NCBI GenBank assembly: GCA_016205905.1 | Contig: JACQSP010000043.1 | Location: 1 to 18,516, forward strand | Direction: 5' to 3' | Source of the DNA: Candidatus Woesearchaeota archaeon | GTDB taxonomy: Archaea > Nanobdellota > Nanobdellia > Woesearchaeales > DSVV01 | Length of the DNA: 18,516 bases | Shown: positions 12,359 through 18,516 of the stretch, one piece after another | How positions within the stretch are numbered: the first letter of the stretch is position 1 | Layout: each line of letters begins with the position of its first letter | Notes under the pieces: generated by a model | What the model was told of the DNA's origin: nothing | What the model saw: only the letters and a program-made list of their open reading frames with translations | Databases searched by the model: none | Position numbers and translations under genes: made by a program

Positions 12359-14026
12359 TTATTTTTTATCTTCTTTAGGAAAATAATATCTTTTTGTTAA
12401 ATCTATCACTTTGTCAAATGCTGAGCTGGCTAAACCCCTAAATTTATTCTCTCTTTTTGGCGGAGTAAATGTTTTTCTATCTTCATCTTCCATTTTATAC
12501 GCTCTGCCTAAATATACTTCATCAGGTGAAACATACCAAAACATTCCTGCCATCATTTCTTCACTAGGCGCATAAGTTCTTCTGTGTGTTGCAAGTGCAA
12601 TATCTCTTGCAATATTATCTTCTCCTTTACCAGTTAAGCATGAAGACAAAATAATTGTTGCGTCATCTGTCAAAATTTGGTTTAATGGCTCTAACCATTC
12701 ACTCATTGTATCTTTTGAAATTAAATATGAATCATCACCATAACCATCTACGAGCATTTGGTCTTGTAAACCATGCAAATGAAAAGTTATATTTTTAGCT
12801 CTGATTCCTCTTCTGTGCAAATATGTTAAAACCTCTCCTAATTTTTTGTTTGCTCCTGGTTGGATTGCAATAGGTGCATAATCCTTTAATTCACCAAGTA
12901 CATAATCATCATTTGTTTCTGGAGTTACCATCATTCCATTAATCTCTGGTTGCCTTGTAAGAACATAAATTGCAGCTGGCTTTTCTTGAGGGTGCTCGAT
13001 TGTATAAATTGTGCGTTCCAATAATTCTGTAGAGAACCATCCAAATTGTATAATTCCTAAATTATCGTAAAGTAATGCAGGTTTGCTTAGAGTTTCGATT
13101 CTCTTAAAATTACGTCCTCTCAATAAATCAGAAATTTCTGTTTCAGAAACATTCTTGAATCCTTTTCTTTTTAATGCGGATAAGCGATAAGAAATATCAC
13201 TCATATTAGCTGGATCTGAAAATAGCCCAATCATTGCTATATATACAGAGGTTCCATCTGTTTTGCCAATCATTTTTTTTAGTGCAGGAATATATTTTTC
13301 AGGCGCTTCACCCAAACATAAGGCTAACGCATCATCGGGATGCTTTTTTAAGAAGTTCAAAGCAAGCTTTTTTTTATCTTTTGAAAACAATTTTTGAAAA
13401 TAATCTAAATTATGTCGGATTTGCGCAGGTGATGCTTCTTTCAATATCTTTTTTAATGTTTCATAATTCTTGGTAACATAATCAATATCTATTCTAGAAT
13501 CTGATTCATATTTTACTTCAGAAACAAAACCAATTGTTTTATTCAATTGTTCATATACTCTGTTTAAATCATCTGTAAATTCTTTATCACTGCATACTTT
13601 AATCTCTGTTTTTTTTAAGAATCTTGATAATTCTGTGGATTCTTTCTTATTTCTTCCTTCATTTTTTACATATTGTTCTACTGATTGTAGTTTCAGTTCA
13701 AGTGTTGTATTTTTACAGTTTTCTCTTGCATTAGCTTCAAGAGCTTCAAAAGAATCTGCATCAGCATCAGGTGTGCCTTCAGCATCAGCTGTATCTGTAG
13801 AATTTGTTGTAGAAGTATTAGGGTTACCAGAAGTATCCATCTCAGTTGATTGTGCATCTGGACTAATTACACTTGAACTAGTTGCATCTGAACTATTAGA
13901 TGTTGTAGGTGTTGTTTGGGCATTAGCAGAACTTGGATCAAATGCGAGTATAGTGCCCATTATTCCAAGTCCGATAATAGGTTTAACTAATGCGCTGATT
14001 ATTCTTTCAAGTGTTGGTTTTGCCAT
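12359..14026 (-). CDS. Secreted protein with caspase-like (clan CD-like) C-terminal domain
   Basis: From ATG 14026 this is 555 residues. The N-terminal segment ALVKPIIGLGIMGTILAF with SSANAQ is a signal peptide, cleavage likely after residue 36. Residues 37-92 are a Thr/Ser/Asp/Ala-rich linker typical of cell-surface proteins. A helical middle part (about 95-330) follows. The C-terminal region has FHLHGLQDQ (His418-Gly419) and TIILSSCLTGKG (Cys463), at the ends of two predicted strands. This His-Gly ... Ser-Cys arrangement is the catalytic pair of caspase-like clan CD peptidases and CHAT domains. Protease activity is inference. The GTG at 14035 is rejected: a TATA box at 14050-14062 lies about 29 bases before ATG 14026. 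Substrates may be extracellular; cell-surface processing or attack on neighbours are possible roles. Confidence 0.75.
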   Translation of the reverse strand: MAKPTLERIISALVKPIIGLGIMGTILAFDPSSANAQTTPTTSNSSDATSSSVISPDAQSTEMDTSGNPNTSTTNSTDTADAEGTPDADADSFEALEANARENCKNTTLELKLQSVEQYVKNEGRNKKESTELSRFLKKTEIKVCSDKEFTDDLNRVYEQLNKTIGFVSEVKYESDSRIDIDYVTKNYETLKKILKEASPAQIRHNLDYFQKLFSKDKKKLALNFLKKHPDDALALCLGEAPEKYIPALKKMIGKTDGTSVYIAMIGLFSDPANMSDISYRLSALKRKGFKNVSETEISDLLRGRNFKRIETLSKPALLYDNLGIIQFGWFSTELLERTIYTIEHPQEKPAAIYVLTRQPEINGMMVTPETNDDYVLGELKDYAPIAIQPGANKKLGEVLTYLHRRGIRAKNITFHLHGLQDQMLVDGYGDDSYLISKDTMSEWLEPLNQILTDDATIILSSCLTGKGEDNIARDIALATHRRTYAPSEEMMAGMFWYVSPDEVYLGRAYKMEDEDRKTFTPPKRENKFRGLASSAFDKVIDLTKRYYFPKEDKK

Positions 14027-14049
14027 AATAACCACAGGGTCAATTAATT

Positions 14050-14062
14050 AATATATAAACCT
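14050..14062 (-). promoter_or_regulatory. TATA box of the secreted caspase-like gene
   Basis: The minus strand reads GGTTTATATATT, centred about 29 bases before ATG 14026. This supports a nearly leaderless transcript and that start. Confidence 0.7.
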
Positions 14063-14196
14063 TTCTATTTCGATACTATCTGTCAGTGGTTAATCTTATA
14101 ATCGGGATGAATATTAACAATAACCCCAACACAATCAAATCAATCGTTCATACCAAAACATCATGCTCATTTCTTAAACCTTTTTGTCAGTTTTTG

Positions 14197-14210
14197 CCGA
14201 ATGCATTCGG
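14197..14210. promoter_or_regulatory. Perfect 14-bp palindrome, possible operator
   Basis: CCGAATGCATTCGG is fully self-complementary and GC-rich for this region. It lies 12 bases before the TATA-like box at 14222 in a 490-base gap between divergent genes. It could bind a dimeric regulator, perhaps the product of the 14517 gene. No partner site was found. Confidence 0.4.
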
Positions 14211-14221
14211 AATCATGTGAA

Positions 14222-14233
14222 ACTTTAAAAAGG
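14222..14233 (+). promoter_or_regulatory. TATA-like box, possible promoter of the 14517 gene
   Basis: ACTTTAAAAAGG resembles the TATA boxes of this window. If used, the transcript would start near 14255 and carry the whole 14277-14462 repeat as a folded leader before the 14517 gene. No better box lies between the repeat and that gene. Confidence 0.35.
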
Positions 14234-14276
14234 GAAAATGTGATAATGTTTAAAGGAAAATAGTCGTATTTGTTTC

Positions 14277-14462
14277 GTTCCTGGCATGTCCAACCAGTTC
14301 ACTAAGATAAATTAGTAAGTCGTTAGTCGTAGGTCGTTTGTCGTCAGCTGTTTTTTACGTTTTTTGTTTACGACTAACGACAAACGACTAACAGTTATTA
14401 TGCGGCAAACAGTTTTTTTTCATGAAACGGTGGACTTCGTCCCCAGTACGGATTGTGAGCAG
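14277..14462 (-). mobile_element. Family 1 MITE-like element, complete inverted copy
   Basis: Orientation is opposite to the 4623 copy. The right end comes first (GTTCCTGGCATGTCCAACCA then GTTCA, 14277-14301) and the left end last (CATGAAACGGTGGACTTCGT then CCCCAGTACGGATTGTGAGC, 14421-14460). Outer motifs CGTATTTGTTTCG (14265) and CTAAACAAATACAAAT (about 14481-14496) match the family's termini. The internal palindrome uses a different word, GTCGTTAGTCGT, against ACGACTAACGACAAACGACT. No coding sequence. Confidence 0.75.
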
Positions 14463-14516
14463 TCAAAAAACATTAACCAGCTAAACAAATACAAATATTA
14501 TCATTGAGGTGAAACC

Positions 14517-15122
14517 ATGTCTACAAAATACATCTTAACAAACATTGAGCCAGAGCTAAATGCAACCTCTGATGAATTAGCAGATGTCCTTATACAACGA
14601 TTAGGTTTAATGCCAAGAAAAAAAGGCAGCACTGAAAAGATGCACCGCGTTCTTATTGAACTATACGAAAAAAGCAAAACAGCTACTAGAGAAAAAGATC
14701 CTAAAAAAGCTATCATGGCAGTTGAAGAAATGGCTCTTCACGCCGGTATTACAAGACAAACAATGTATGAATACCTGAGAAGATGGTTAGAATTAGACTT
14801 GATTTCAAAAACAAGTTACATTGATCCCTGGAACAAAGTCATTATTGGATACAAACTAAATGGCTCAACAATTGAACAGGCATTTGAAAGAGCAAGGAGA
14901 AAAGTTCACCTTCATCTCGACGAAACGCAAAAATATGTTGTAGAACTGCAAAAATTGCTGAAGAACGAGAAGATAAGCGATAAAATTAGCGAGAAGGCAG
15001 CAGAGAAAGCAATGGAGAAGGCAGCGGAAATGAATCAGAGGGAAGACGAGAACACAAATGAAAATACACATGAAAACACAAATAGAGAAGATTTATCAGC
15101 TGAACATAAGCAAGATGTATAG
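14517..15122 (+). CDS. Winged-helix regulator with repetitive acidic tail
   Basis: This 201-residue protein has a helix-turn-helix at about 64-95 (KAIMAVEEMALHAGITRQTM then YEYLRRWLELDLISKT), followed by a wing-like stretch (YIDPWNKVIIGYKLNG). The N-terminal 45 residues are helical and basic. A helix (residues 119-150, IEQAFERARRKVHLHLDETQ) may drive dimer formation. The C-terminal tail is repetitive: EKAAEKAMEKAAE, then ENTNENTHENTN. It starts at an ATG with a strong GAGGTGA site seven bases upstream. Its stop codon TAG is the first part of the hairpin repeat word TATAGTCACGG at 15118, so the repeat fixed the end of the gene. It sits alone in the repeat-rich island; the target genes are unknown. 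Confidence 0.8.
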   Translation: MSTKYILTNIEPELNATSDELADVLIQRLGLMPRKKGSTEKMHRVLIELYEKSKTATREKDPKKAIMAVEEMALHAGITRQTMYEYLRRWLELDLISKTSYIDPWNKVIIGYKLNGSTIEQAFERARRKVHLHLDETQKYVVELQKLLKNEKISDKISEKAAEKAMEKAAEMNQREDENTNENTHENTNREDLSAEHKQDV

Positions 15123-15396
15123 TCACGGACATTAATAATCGTATGTAAATAACCGTGACTATATGTAGCAAACACAGTAACCTTTAATAATAATTCGTTG
15201 TGTTTGCTATCATTGAACGAACTGAACAATATTGATAAATAGTTTCAGTTCGTTAGCTATTCGCGGACTTTATTGTAAATTTAACTCAACTTATCTATAT
15301 AGGTTAAATTTACAATCTTGCAGGATTAAATAAGACCTAATATTAATTATTAATTTAATCTGCAATAACAAAATTAATACGAATATTAAAGTCCGC
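15118..15396 (+). repeat. Family 2 repeat, long form: five-hairpin array
   Basis: Five stems follow one another. (1) TATAGTCACGG 15118-15128 with CCGTGACTATA 15153-15163. (2) TAGCAAACACA 15166-15176 with TGTGTTTGCTA 15199-15209. (3) AACGAACTGAA 15216-15226 with TTCAGTTCGTT 15244-15254. Then an outer stem GCGGACTTTA 15263-15272 with TAAAGTCCGC 15387-15396 encloses (4) TTGTAAATTTAAC 15273-15285 with GTTAAATTTACAA 15303-15315 and (5) TTGCAG, bulged G, ATTAAAT 15318-15331 with ATTTAATCTGCAA 15353-15365. Stems 1 and the outer stem match the short copy at 3656-3743. No ORF is credible here. Confidence 0.92.
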
Positions 15397-15447
15397 CATT
15401 ATATATAGTAAATGACCTAAATTAAGGTATTTCTTGATATCTTTTTT

Positions 15448-15587
15448 CAGCTCACAACTAGTTTGTGGGACGCAGTCCACAGTCTCATGAATAATTATTA
15501 GTTATTCGTTCTTTGTTACGAATAACAAATAGCGAAGAACGAATAACAGTTGTATCATAGTGAACTTATGGACTGCGTCCATGGAAC
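15448..15587 (+). mobile_element. Family 1 MITE-like element, complete copy
   Basis: Left end: CAGCTCACAACTAGTTTGTG then GGACGCAGTCCACAGTCTCA and TGAA (15448-15491). Right end: AGTGAACTTATGGACTGCGT then CCATGGAAC (15559-15587), followed by the terminal motif ACTAAACAAA. The right end is a hybrid: its middle, ATGGACTGCGTCCAT, copies the left-end core. The internal palindrome is TTATTCGTTCTTTGTTACGA against GCGAAGAACGAATAACA. It lies 50 bases after the hairpin array. The rest of the 663-base gap (15588-15786) is AT-rich, and I see nothing else in it. Confidence 0.75.
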
Positions 15588-15786
15588 TAAACAAAGACTA
15601 ATAATGTTTTCTAATTACTATCTTTCACTTCAATAATCTTAATAAACCCATTCTTAACTTCTTGTGTAAATCTTAAGATAATCTTACAATATAATCTTAC
15701 AAAAAACACAATAATAATGAAAAAAAGCAATCTAATGAACAAACACAATAATCAACAGAAAACAGAATATAACTGATGTGAAATGA

Positions 15787-16335
15787 ATGGCTGATAAAGC
15801 ATATCTTGGCATTGATGAATCTAATCATGGAAGATTTCCAGAAATTTATGTTGGTGTTTATTCTCAATTTCCCCAAGATATTAAAGAATCAACAGAAATT
15901 TTGCCAAAACGAAGAAACAATGGCAATGTTTTCTCAGAATTAGGTGGCAGACAATTCAAACATCTTCTTATTCCCGAAGATTATAAAAGAATATTTGGCC
16001 CGCATAATATCCGATTGATAGCTTATTCAGAATTAATAGCTGGTTTTTCAGGAGAGAATGTTGGTGATTTAGAAAAGGTTATCTTAGAAAGGGTTATAAT
16101 TGACGGCCCATTACGGGAAGAGGATTTAAGAAAACTCAGGCAACTTTTGTCATCGACGCCGCATATAAATTCAGATGCGCAGAATGACACTAAATTTGAA
16201 GTAGTGAATCTTGCAGACAGAATTGCAAATCTTCTGCACAGGTATTATACATCGAGCAAAAGTGACAGCAGTTTATATGTGCCTTACCTTATAACTCCTG
16301 ACTTGAGAAAATATGATAAATTGCTTGTGAAGTAA
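15787..16335 (+). CDS. RNase H-like fold protein, DUF3800-like
   Basis: This 182-residue protein begins YLGIDESNHG (Asp10, Glu11), an acidic strand opening like that of RNase H-fold nucleases. A second acidic residue follows a strand at ERVIIDGPL (Asp106), and a third lies in NLADRIANLLHRYY (Asp144), which resembles the final helix of DUF3800 proteins (QLADxIA). These three acids could be a metal-binding active site, but the match is by pattern only. The basic, loop-rich middle (LPKRRNNGN) may touch nucleic acid. Start: ATG 15787 follows TGTGA; an overlapping ATG at 15783 is out of frame. It lies upstream on the same strand as the caspase-like operon but has a separate promoter, so a link is only possible. 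Confidence 0.65.
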   Translation: MADKAYLGIDESNHGRFPEIYVGVYSQFPQDIKESTEILPKRRNNGNVFSELGGRQFKHLLIPEDYKRIFGPHNIRLIAYSELIAGFSGENVGDLEKVILERVIIDGPLREEDLRKLRQLLSSTPHINSDAQNDTKFEVVNLADRIANLLHRYYTSSKSDSSLYVPYLITPDLRKYDKLLVK

Positions 16336-16432
16336 ATTTTGAAAGCAAATTATACAAAATAATTGTGAAGATAACACTTCTTTTGAAACAAACAAATTTA
16401 TTTGTGTGATTTCCTGTTTCTTTACAGAAAGA

Positions 16433-16440
16433 TTTATATA
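16433..16440 (+). promoter_or_regulatory. TATA box of the three-gene operon, leaderless
   Basis: TTTATATA is centred about 28 bases before ATG 16465. This rules out the in-frame TTG at 16402, which lies upstream of the box. Just before the box are two inverted repeats, ACAAAT-TT-ATTTGT (16392-16405) and CTGT-N6-ACAG (16414-16427), possible operators. Confidence 0.75.
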
Positions 16441-16464
16441 AACAATAACCATAATCTTCAAAAT

Positions 16465-16647
16465 ATGTCCTTAAAAGAAAGGTTTATAAAAATATATGCC
16501 AATCTTCCACTTAGTCTTAGAAAAGAGATTATTATTGTTATAGACAAAGAACCTCTTACATGGAATGCAGTTTATGTAGAAGTCTTTAATAATGCTGTTA
16601 AATCAGATAGAATATTGAAAAAACTAGAAGAGCTGAAAATAATATGA
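16465..16647 (+). CDS. Small unknown protein, first gene of caspase-like operon
   Basis: Sixty residues, mostly helical: MSLKERFIKIYANLPLSLRK, then EIIIVIDKEPLTWNAVYVEV and a C-terminal helix (DRILKKLEELKII). There are no Cys, no membrane segment and no signal peptide. I recognise no named family. The size and helical make-up recall small adaptor or effector-associated domains that recruit enzymes, but this is inference. It starts at the predicted transcription start (TATA box 28 bases ahead). Its stop overlaps the next start as ATGA at 16644-16647, so the two are translated together. Confidence 0.8.
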   Translation: MSLKERFIKIYANLPLSLRKEIIIVIDKEPLTWNAVYVEVFNNAVKSDRILKKLEELKII

Positions 16648-16862
16648 ATGCCCAAACCAAAATTCCTCAAGAGATTAAAGAGCTAGTTATTATTAGGCTA
16701 GAAACTCTTCCTTCAGATAAGAAGATTTCAATAGGCTCATTTGGTGAATTTAGTAAAGAGGAATTAGTAGAGCATGTAAAAAAAGATGATGAAATTGGTA
16801 AGAAGCTTGTGGAAGTGGAATTAGAATTCTTGCGTGCATTAAAAGAGGGTATAGTTATATGA
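16644..16862 (+). CDS. Small unknown acidic protein, second gene of caspase-like operon
   Basis: Seventy-two residues: a first helix (IPQEIKELVIIRLETLP), a short central motif (KKISIGSFGEFSKEELVEHV) and a final helix (EIGKKLVEVELEFLRALKEG). The GSFGEFSKEEL motif looks conserved in character: a Gly-Ser-Phe-Gly turn followed by a helix cap. No known family is assigned. It overlaps genes on both sides by ATGA (16644 and 16859), so it should be made in step with both. A tight complex with the first gene product or the protease, for example as inhibitor or activator, is a reasonable guess but unproven. Confidence 0.8.
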   Translation: MNAQTKIPQEIKELVIIRLETLPSDKKISIGSFGEFSKEELVEHVKKDDEIGKKLVEVELEFLRALKEGIVI

Positions 16863-17500
16863 TTACTGCCTGTTTAATTACTAGACCGGAACACGATGAT
16901 ACAACCTATTATCTGTCAAAATGGAGTGAAAATATTATAACCTTTGCTAACAATAAAAATATCAAAATTTTTGACCTTCATCGTGACAAAGCTAATAAGA
17001 TAGAAGTTGAAAGTCGGCTTAAAAAATCACCTTGCATTCTTGTATTATTAAATGGCCATGGAGACTATCAACTTGTTGCAGGGCATAATAATCAACCATT
17101 AATTATCTCTGGAGAAAATGAAGCCTTATTAAAATCAAAGATTACTTATGCCGTTTCTTGTAAATCCGCAAAACAATTATGCCCAAAAAGTATAGAATCA
17201 GGAGCAATAAATTATACTGGTTATGATGAAGATTTTATTTTTGTTTATGAACCTAATAACCTTTCTAGGCCGCTACAAGATGAAACAGCTAAATTATTTT
17301 TAGAACCATCTCAACAATTTGTAATCTCTTTATTAAAAGGCAATACTATAAAAGAATCTTTTGAGCGTTCAAGGGATTCTATAAAAGAGAATTTATTAAC
17401 TTCTTTAAGTGGAGCAACAAAAGATACTGCGTTAGCCAGATTTTTGTGGTGGGATTTAAAACATTTTGTGTCCCATGGAAATTTAGATGCTAAATTATAA
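16859..17500 (+). CDS. Caspase-like (clan CD-like) cysteine protease, third gene of operon
   Basis: This 213-residue protein lacks a signal peptide and should be cytoplasmic. It has a caspase-like layout: strand 1 with an acidic/basic turn (ITACLITRPEHDDTTYYLS), the helix after it, then CILVLLNGHGDYQ with catalytic His67 and TYAVSCKSAKQL with catalytic Cys101. Both follow hydrophobic strands, as in clan CD. GAINYTGYDEDFIFVYE follows, resembling the post-Cys strand of C25/caspase/CHAT proteins. The length fits a bare catalytic domain without a sensor domain. It overlaps the preceding gene by ATGA. The two small proteins may supply sensing or control. A role in defence, programmed cell death or toxin action is inferred only from what small caspase-like modules do elsewhere. 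Confidence 0.78.
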   Translation: MITACLITRPEHDDTTYYLSKWSENIITFANNKNIKIFDLHRDKANKIEVESRLKKSPCILVLLNGHGDYQLVAGHNNQPLIISGENEALLKSKITYAVSCKSAKQLCPKSIESGAINYTGYDEDFIFVYEPNNLSRPLQDETAKLFLEPSQQFVISLLKGNTIKESFERSRDSIKENLLTSLSGATKDTALARFLWWDLKHFVSHGNLDAKL

Positions 17501-17654
17501 GTTTTTGAAATAAAATTTAACTAAAATAGTTATTAAATGTTTATTCCTAATTTAATGTAAAACTAACAGGTGATTTTGCTTTATAATTATGAATTACTAT
17601 TTATAATTAGATGTACTTAACTTTAAATATACACAATAATAAAAAGAAAAACAC

Positions 17655-18374
17655 TTACCCCACATAACTTAGCTGCTTCTTTTTTATCTCTTCCTGTGTT
17701 TTGTTGCCCTGCTCAAGGATTGTTTTTAATTTCTCCTCAAATCTTTTTGCTGTTTCAAGAAGCGGCTTTGGATCAATATTTAGGCTTATATAATTATCTA
17801 ACAGTGTAATTAATTTTGCAGCTGCCTTTGAATCAGGCAGTTGGCTGTGTGTATCTGCGAACAAAGCAGTAATATTTCTTGTACTTTTTAATAATAATGC
17901 AGATGTTGCGCCGACAATAATCCCTTCATTTAATTTTTGCGCATATTTTTTCAGAATTCCGTCTTTCTTAATATCTTTGGTATAATAAAACGCTTTTGGC
18001 TCTTTTGGTGCATTTTCGTCGTCACCAGCACCAGTTCCTACGCCTTCTAAACATATGATTTCTTTTGCTTTTGTTTGATTAGCCAAATCTTCTATCATTT
18101 CAGCAACTTTCCATTCTATTTTATTTGTTGTAAGTATGGCATGAACAATGACAAGATTATATTTCTTGTTGTAGAAAATGCCGATCGGGTCAACAACCTT
18201 GCTAGAATGTATTGCAATTGTTGCAGGCAGATCTTCAAACCAATATTTGCCAATCTGCTCGCATTCAAGATGCTCAAGAAGATATTCTGTTGCAATTGTT
18301 CCGACTAAACCAAATCCAGGAAATCCTTCTATTATTGTGGGATTTTTCACCTTTTTTTTAAGCTGAAGTTTCAT
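17655..18374 (-). CDS. PAC2-family protein (proteasome assembly chaperone-like)
   Basis: The 239-residue protein starts with the PAC2 signature: a strand (NPTIIEGFPGFGLVGTIAT) with the GFPGxGLVG loop, EYLLEHLECEQIG, then DLPATIAIH. LVIVHAILTT and EIICLEGVGTG follow, and LNEGIIVGATSALLL is typical of the core. It ends in a helical, Lys/Glu-rich tail (ETAKRFEEKLKTILEQGN). Archaeal PAC2 proteins (PbaA/PbaB type) assist or bind the 20S proteasome, although many are unstudied. A TATA box 28 bases ahead of ATG 18374 indicates a leaderless transcript. The gene converges with the caspase-like operon with a gap of about 150 AT-rich bases holding no feature I can support. Both deal with proteolysis, but this may be chance. 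Confidence 0.93.
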   Translation of the reverse strand: MKLQLKKKVKNPTIIEGFPGFGLVGTIATEYLLEHLECEQIGKYWFEDLPATIAIHSSKVVDPIGIFYNKKYNLVIVHAILTTNKIEWKVAEMIEDLANQTKAKEIICLEGVGTGAGDDENAPKEPKAFYYTKDIKKDGILKKYAQKLNEGIIVGATSALLLKSTRNITALFADTHSQLPDSKAAAKLITLLDNYISLNIDPKPLLETAKRFEEKLKTILEQGNKTQEEIKKKQLSYVG

Positions 18375-18397
18375 TGTAATATTTTCTGATACAAGGA

Positions 18398-18408
18398 GAT
18401 TTATATGT
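18398..18408 (-). promoter_or_regulatory. TATA box of the PAC2 gene, leaderless
   Basis: The minus strand reads ACATATAAATC, centred about 28 bases before ATG 18374. No Shine-Dalgarno site follows. Confidence 0.75.
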
Positions 18409-18463
18409 TTTTTGGTATGTAAAAATAATTTTAGACACTACACAGCTTACTTCTTTTGAAAAA

Positions 18464-18474
18464 GTTTATATATT
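18464..18474 (+). promoter_or_regulatory. TATA box, promoter of a gene beyond the window
   Basis: GTTTATATATT resembles the other TATA boxes here and faces right. Transcription would start near 18495, so the divergent neighbour of PAC2 should begin just past the window end. Confidence 0.5.
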
Positions 18475-18516
18475 CTTTATTATATAGTATCTTTCTATAA
18501 TATATACAATAGAGTA

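Noticed and set aside
14986..15229. Open frames on the minus strand through the hairpin array
   Set aside because: They repeat the MSVTI word of family 2 and then run antisense to the 14517 gene with low-complexity Leu/Phe/Ser content.
4623..15587. Family 1 elements as integron attC sites
   Set aside because: There is no integron integrase, no attC core motifs, and the genes between the copies face both ways and are far apart.
16402..16464. N-terminal extension of the first operon gene from a TTG
   Set aside because: The extension runs across the TATA box at 16433-16440, so it would lie upstream of the transcript start.

Overview
The window looks like a piece of an AT-rich archaeal chromosome. 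The evidence is an archaeal-type ribosomal protein L11 with a long tail, the archaeal/eukaryotic ribosomal protein eS1 (S3Ae), a TrmB-type regulator, a PAC2-family protein, and TATA boxes that sit about 28 bases ahead of several start codons (leaderless transcripts). The many short single-gene transcription units, membrane-bound winged-helix regulator and compact proteins suggest a DPANN lineage such as Woesearchaeota or Pacearchaeota. That placement is inference from style, not from a marker I can place on a tree. LAYOUT. 1-3030: L11 (minus), a SAM methyltransferase (plus), a flavin reductase-like protein (plus) and a HAD phosphatase (minus). 3124-4592: a probable toxin-antitoxin pair (minus; small DUF4258-like protein, then zinc-ribbon/AbrB-like protein) that starts inside a hairpin repeat, then a TrmB-like regulator (plus) with palindromic sites before its promoter. 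4623-6707: a MITE-like repeat, eS1 (minus), and a membrane-anchored winged-helix regulator (minus). 6726-9123: a candidate structured RNA, then a large secreted coiled-coil protein with three Cys/His repeats. 9287-12232: an unknown membrane protein, another repeat copy, a 17-bp tandem repeat array, and a nucleoside-kinase-like enzyme with an N-terminal ATP-cone. 12359-14026 (minus): a secreted protein with a caspase-like His/Cys pair. 14197-15787: a repeat-rich island holding one winged-helix regulator, two MITE-like copies and a five-hairpin array. 15787-17500: an RNase H-like protein and a tight three-gene operon (two tiny proteins plus an intracellular caspase-like protease). 17655-18374 (minus): PAC2 protein. 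HOW IT FITS TOGETHER. The housekeeping genes (L11, eS1, PAC2, TrmB) are single units separated by accessory material. Two repeat families stand out. Family 1 (at least four copies, roughly 115-225 bp) has conserved ends and a different internal palindrome in every copy. Family 2 (two copies) starts with the same TATAGTCACGG hairpin and ends with a stem built on GGACTTTA; one copy has extra hairpins inserted. Both families touch coding sequence: they supply or overlap the start of the toxin, the start of the methyltransferase and the stop of the 14517 regulator. The best candidates for an undescribed system are the three-gene caspase-like operon at 16465-17500 and the hairpin array at 15118-15396.
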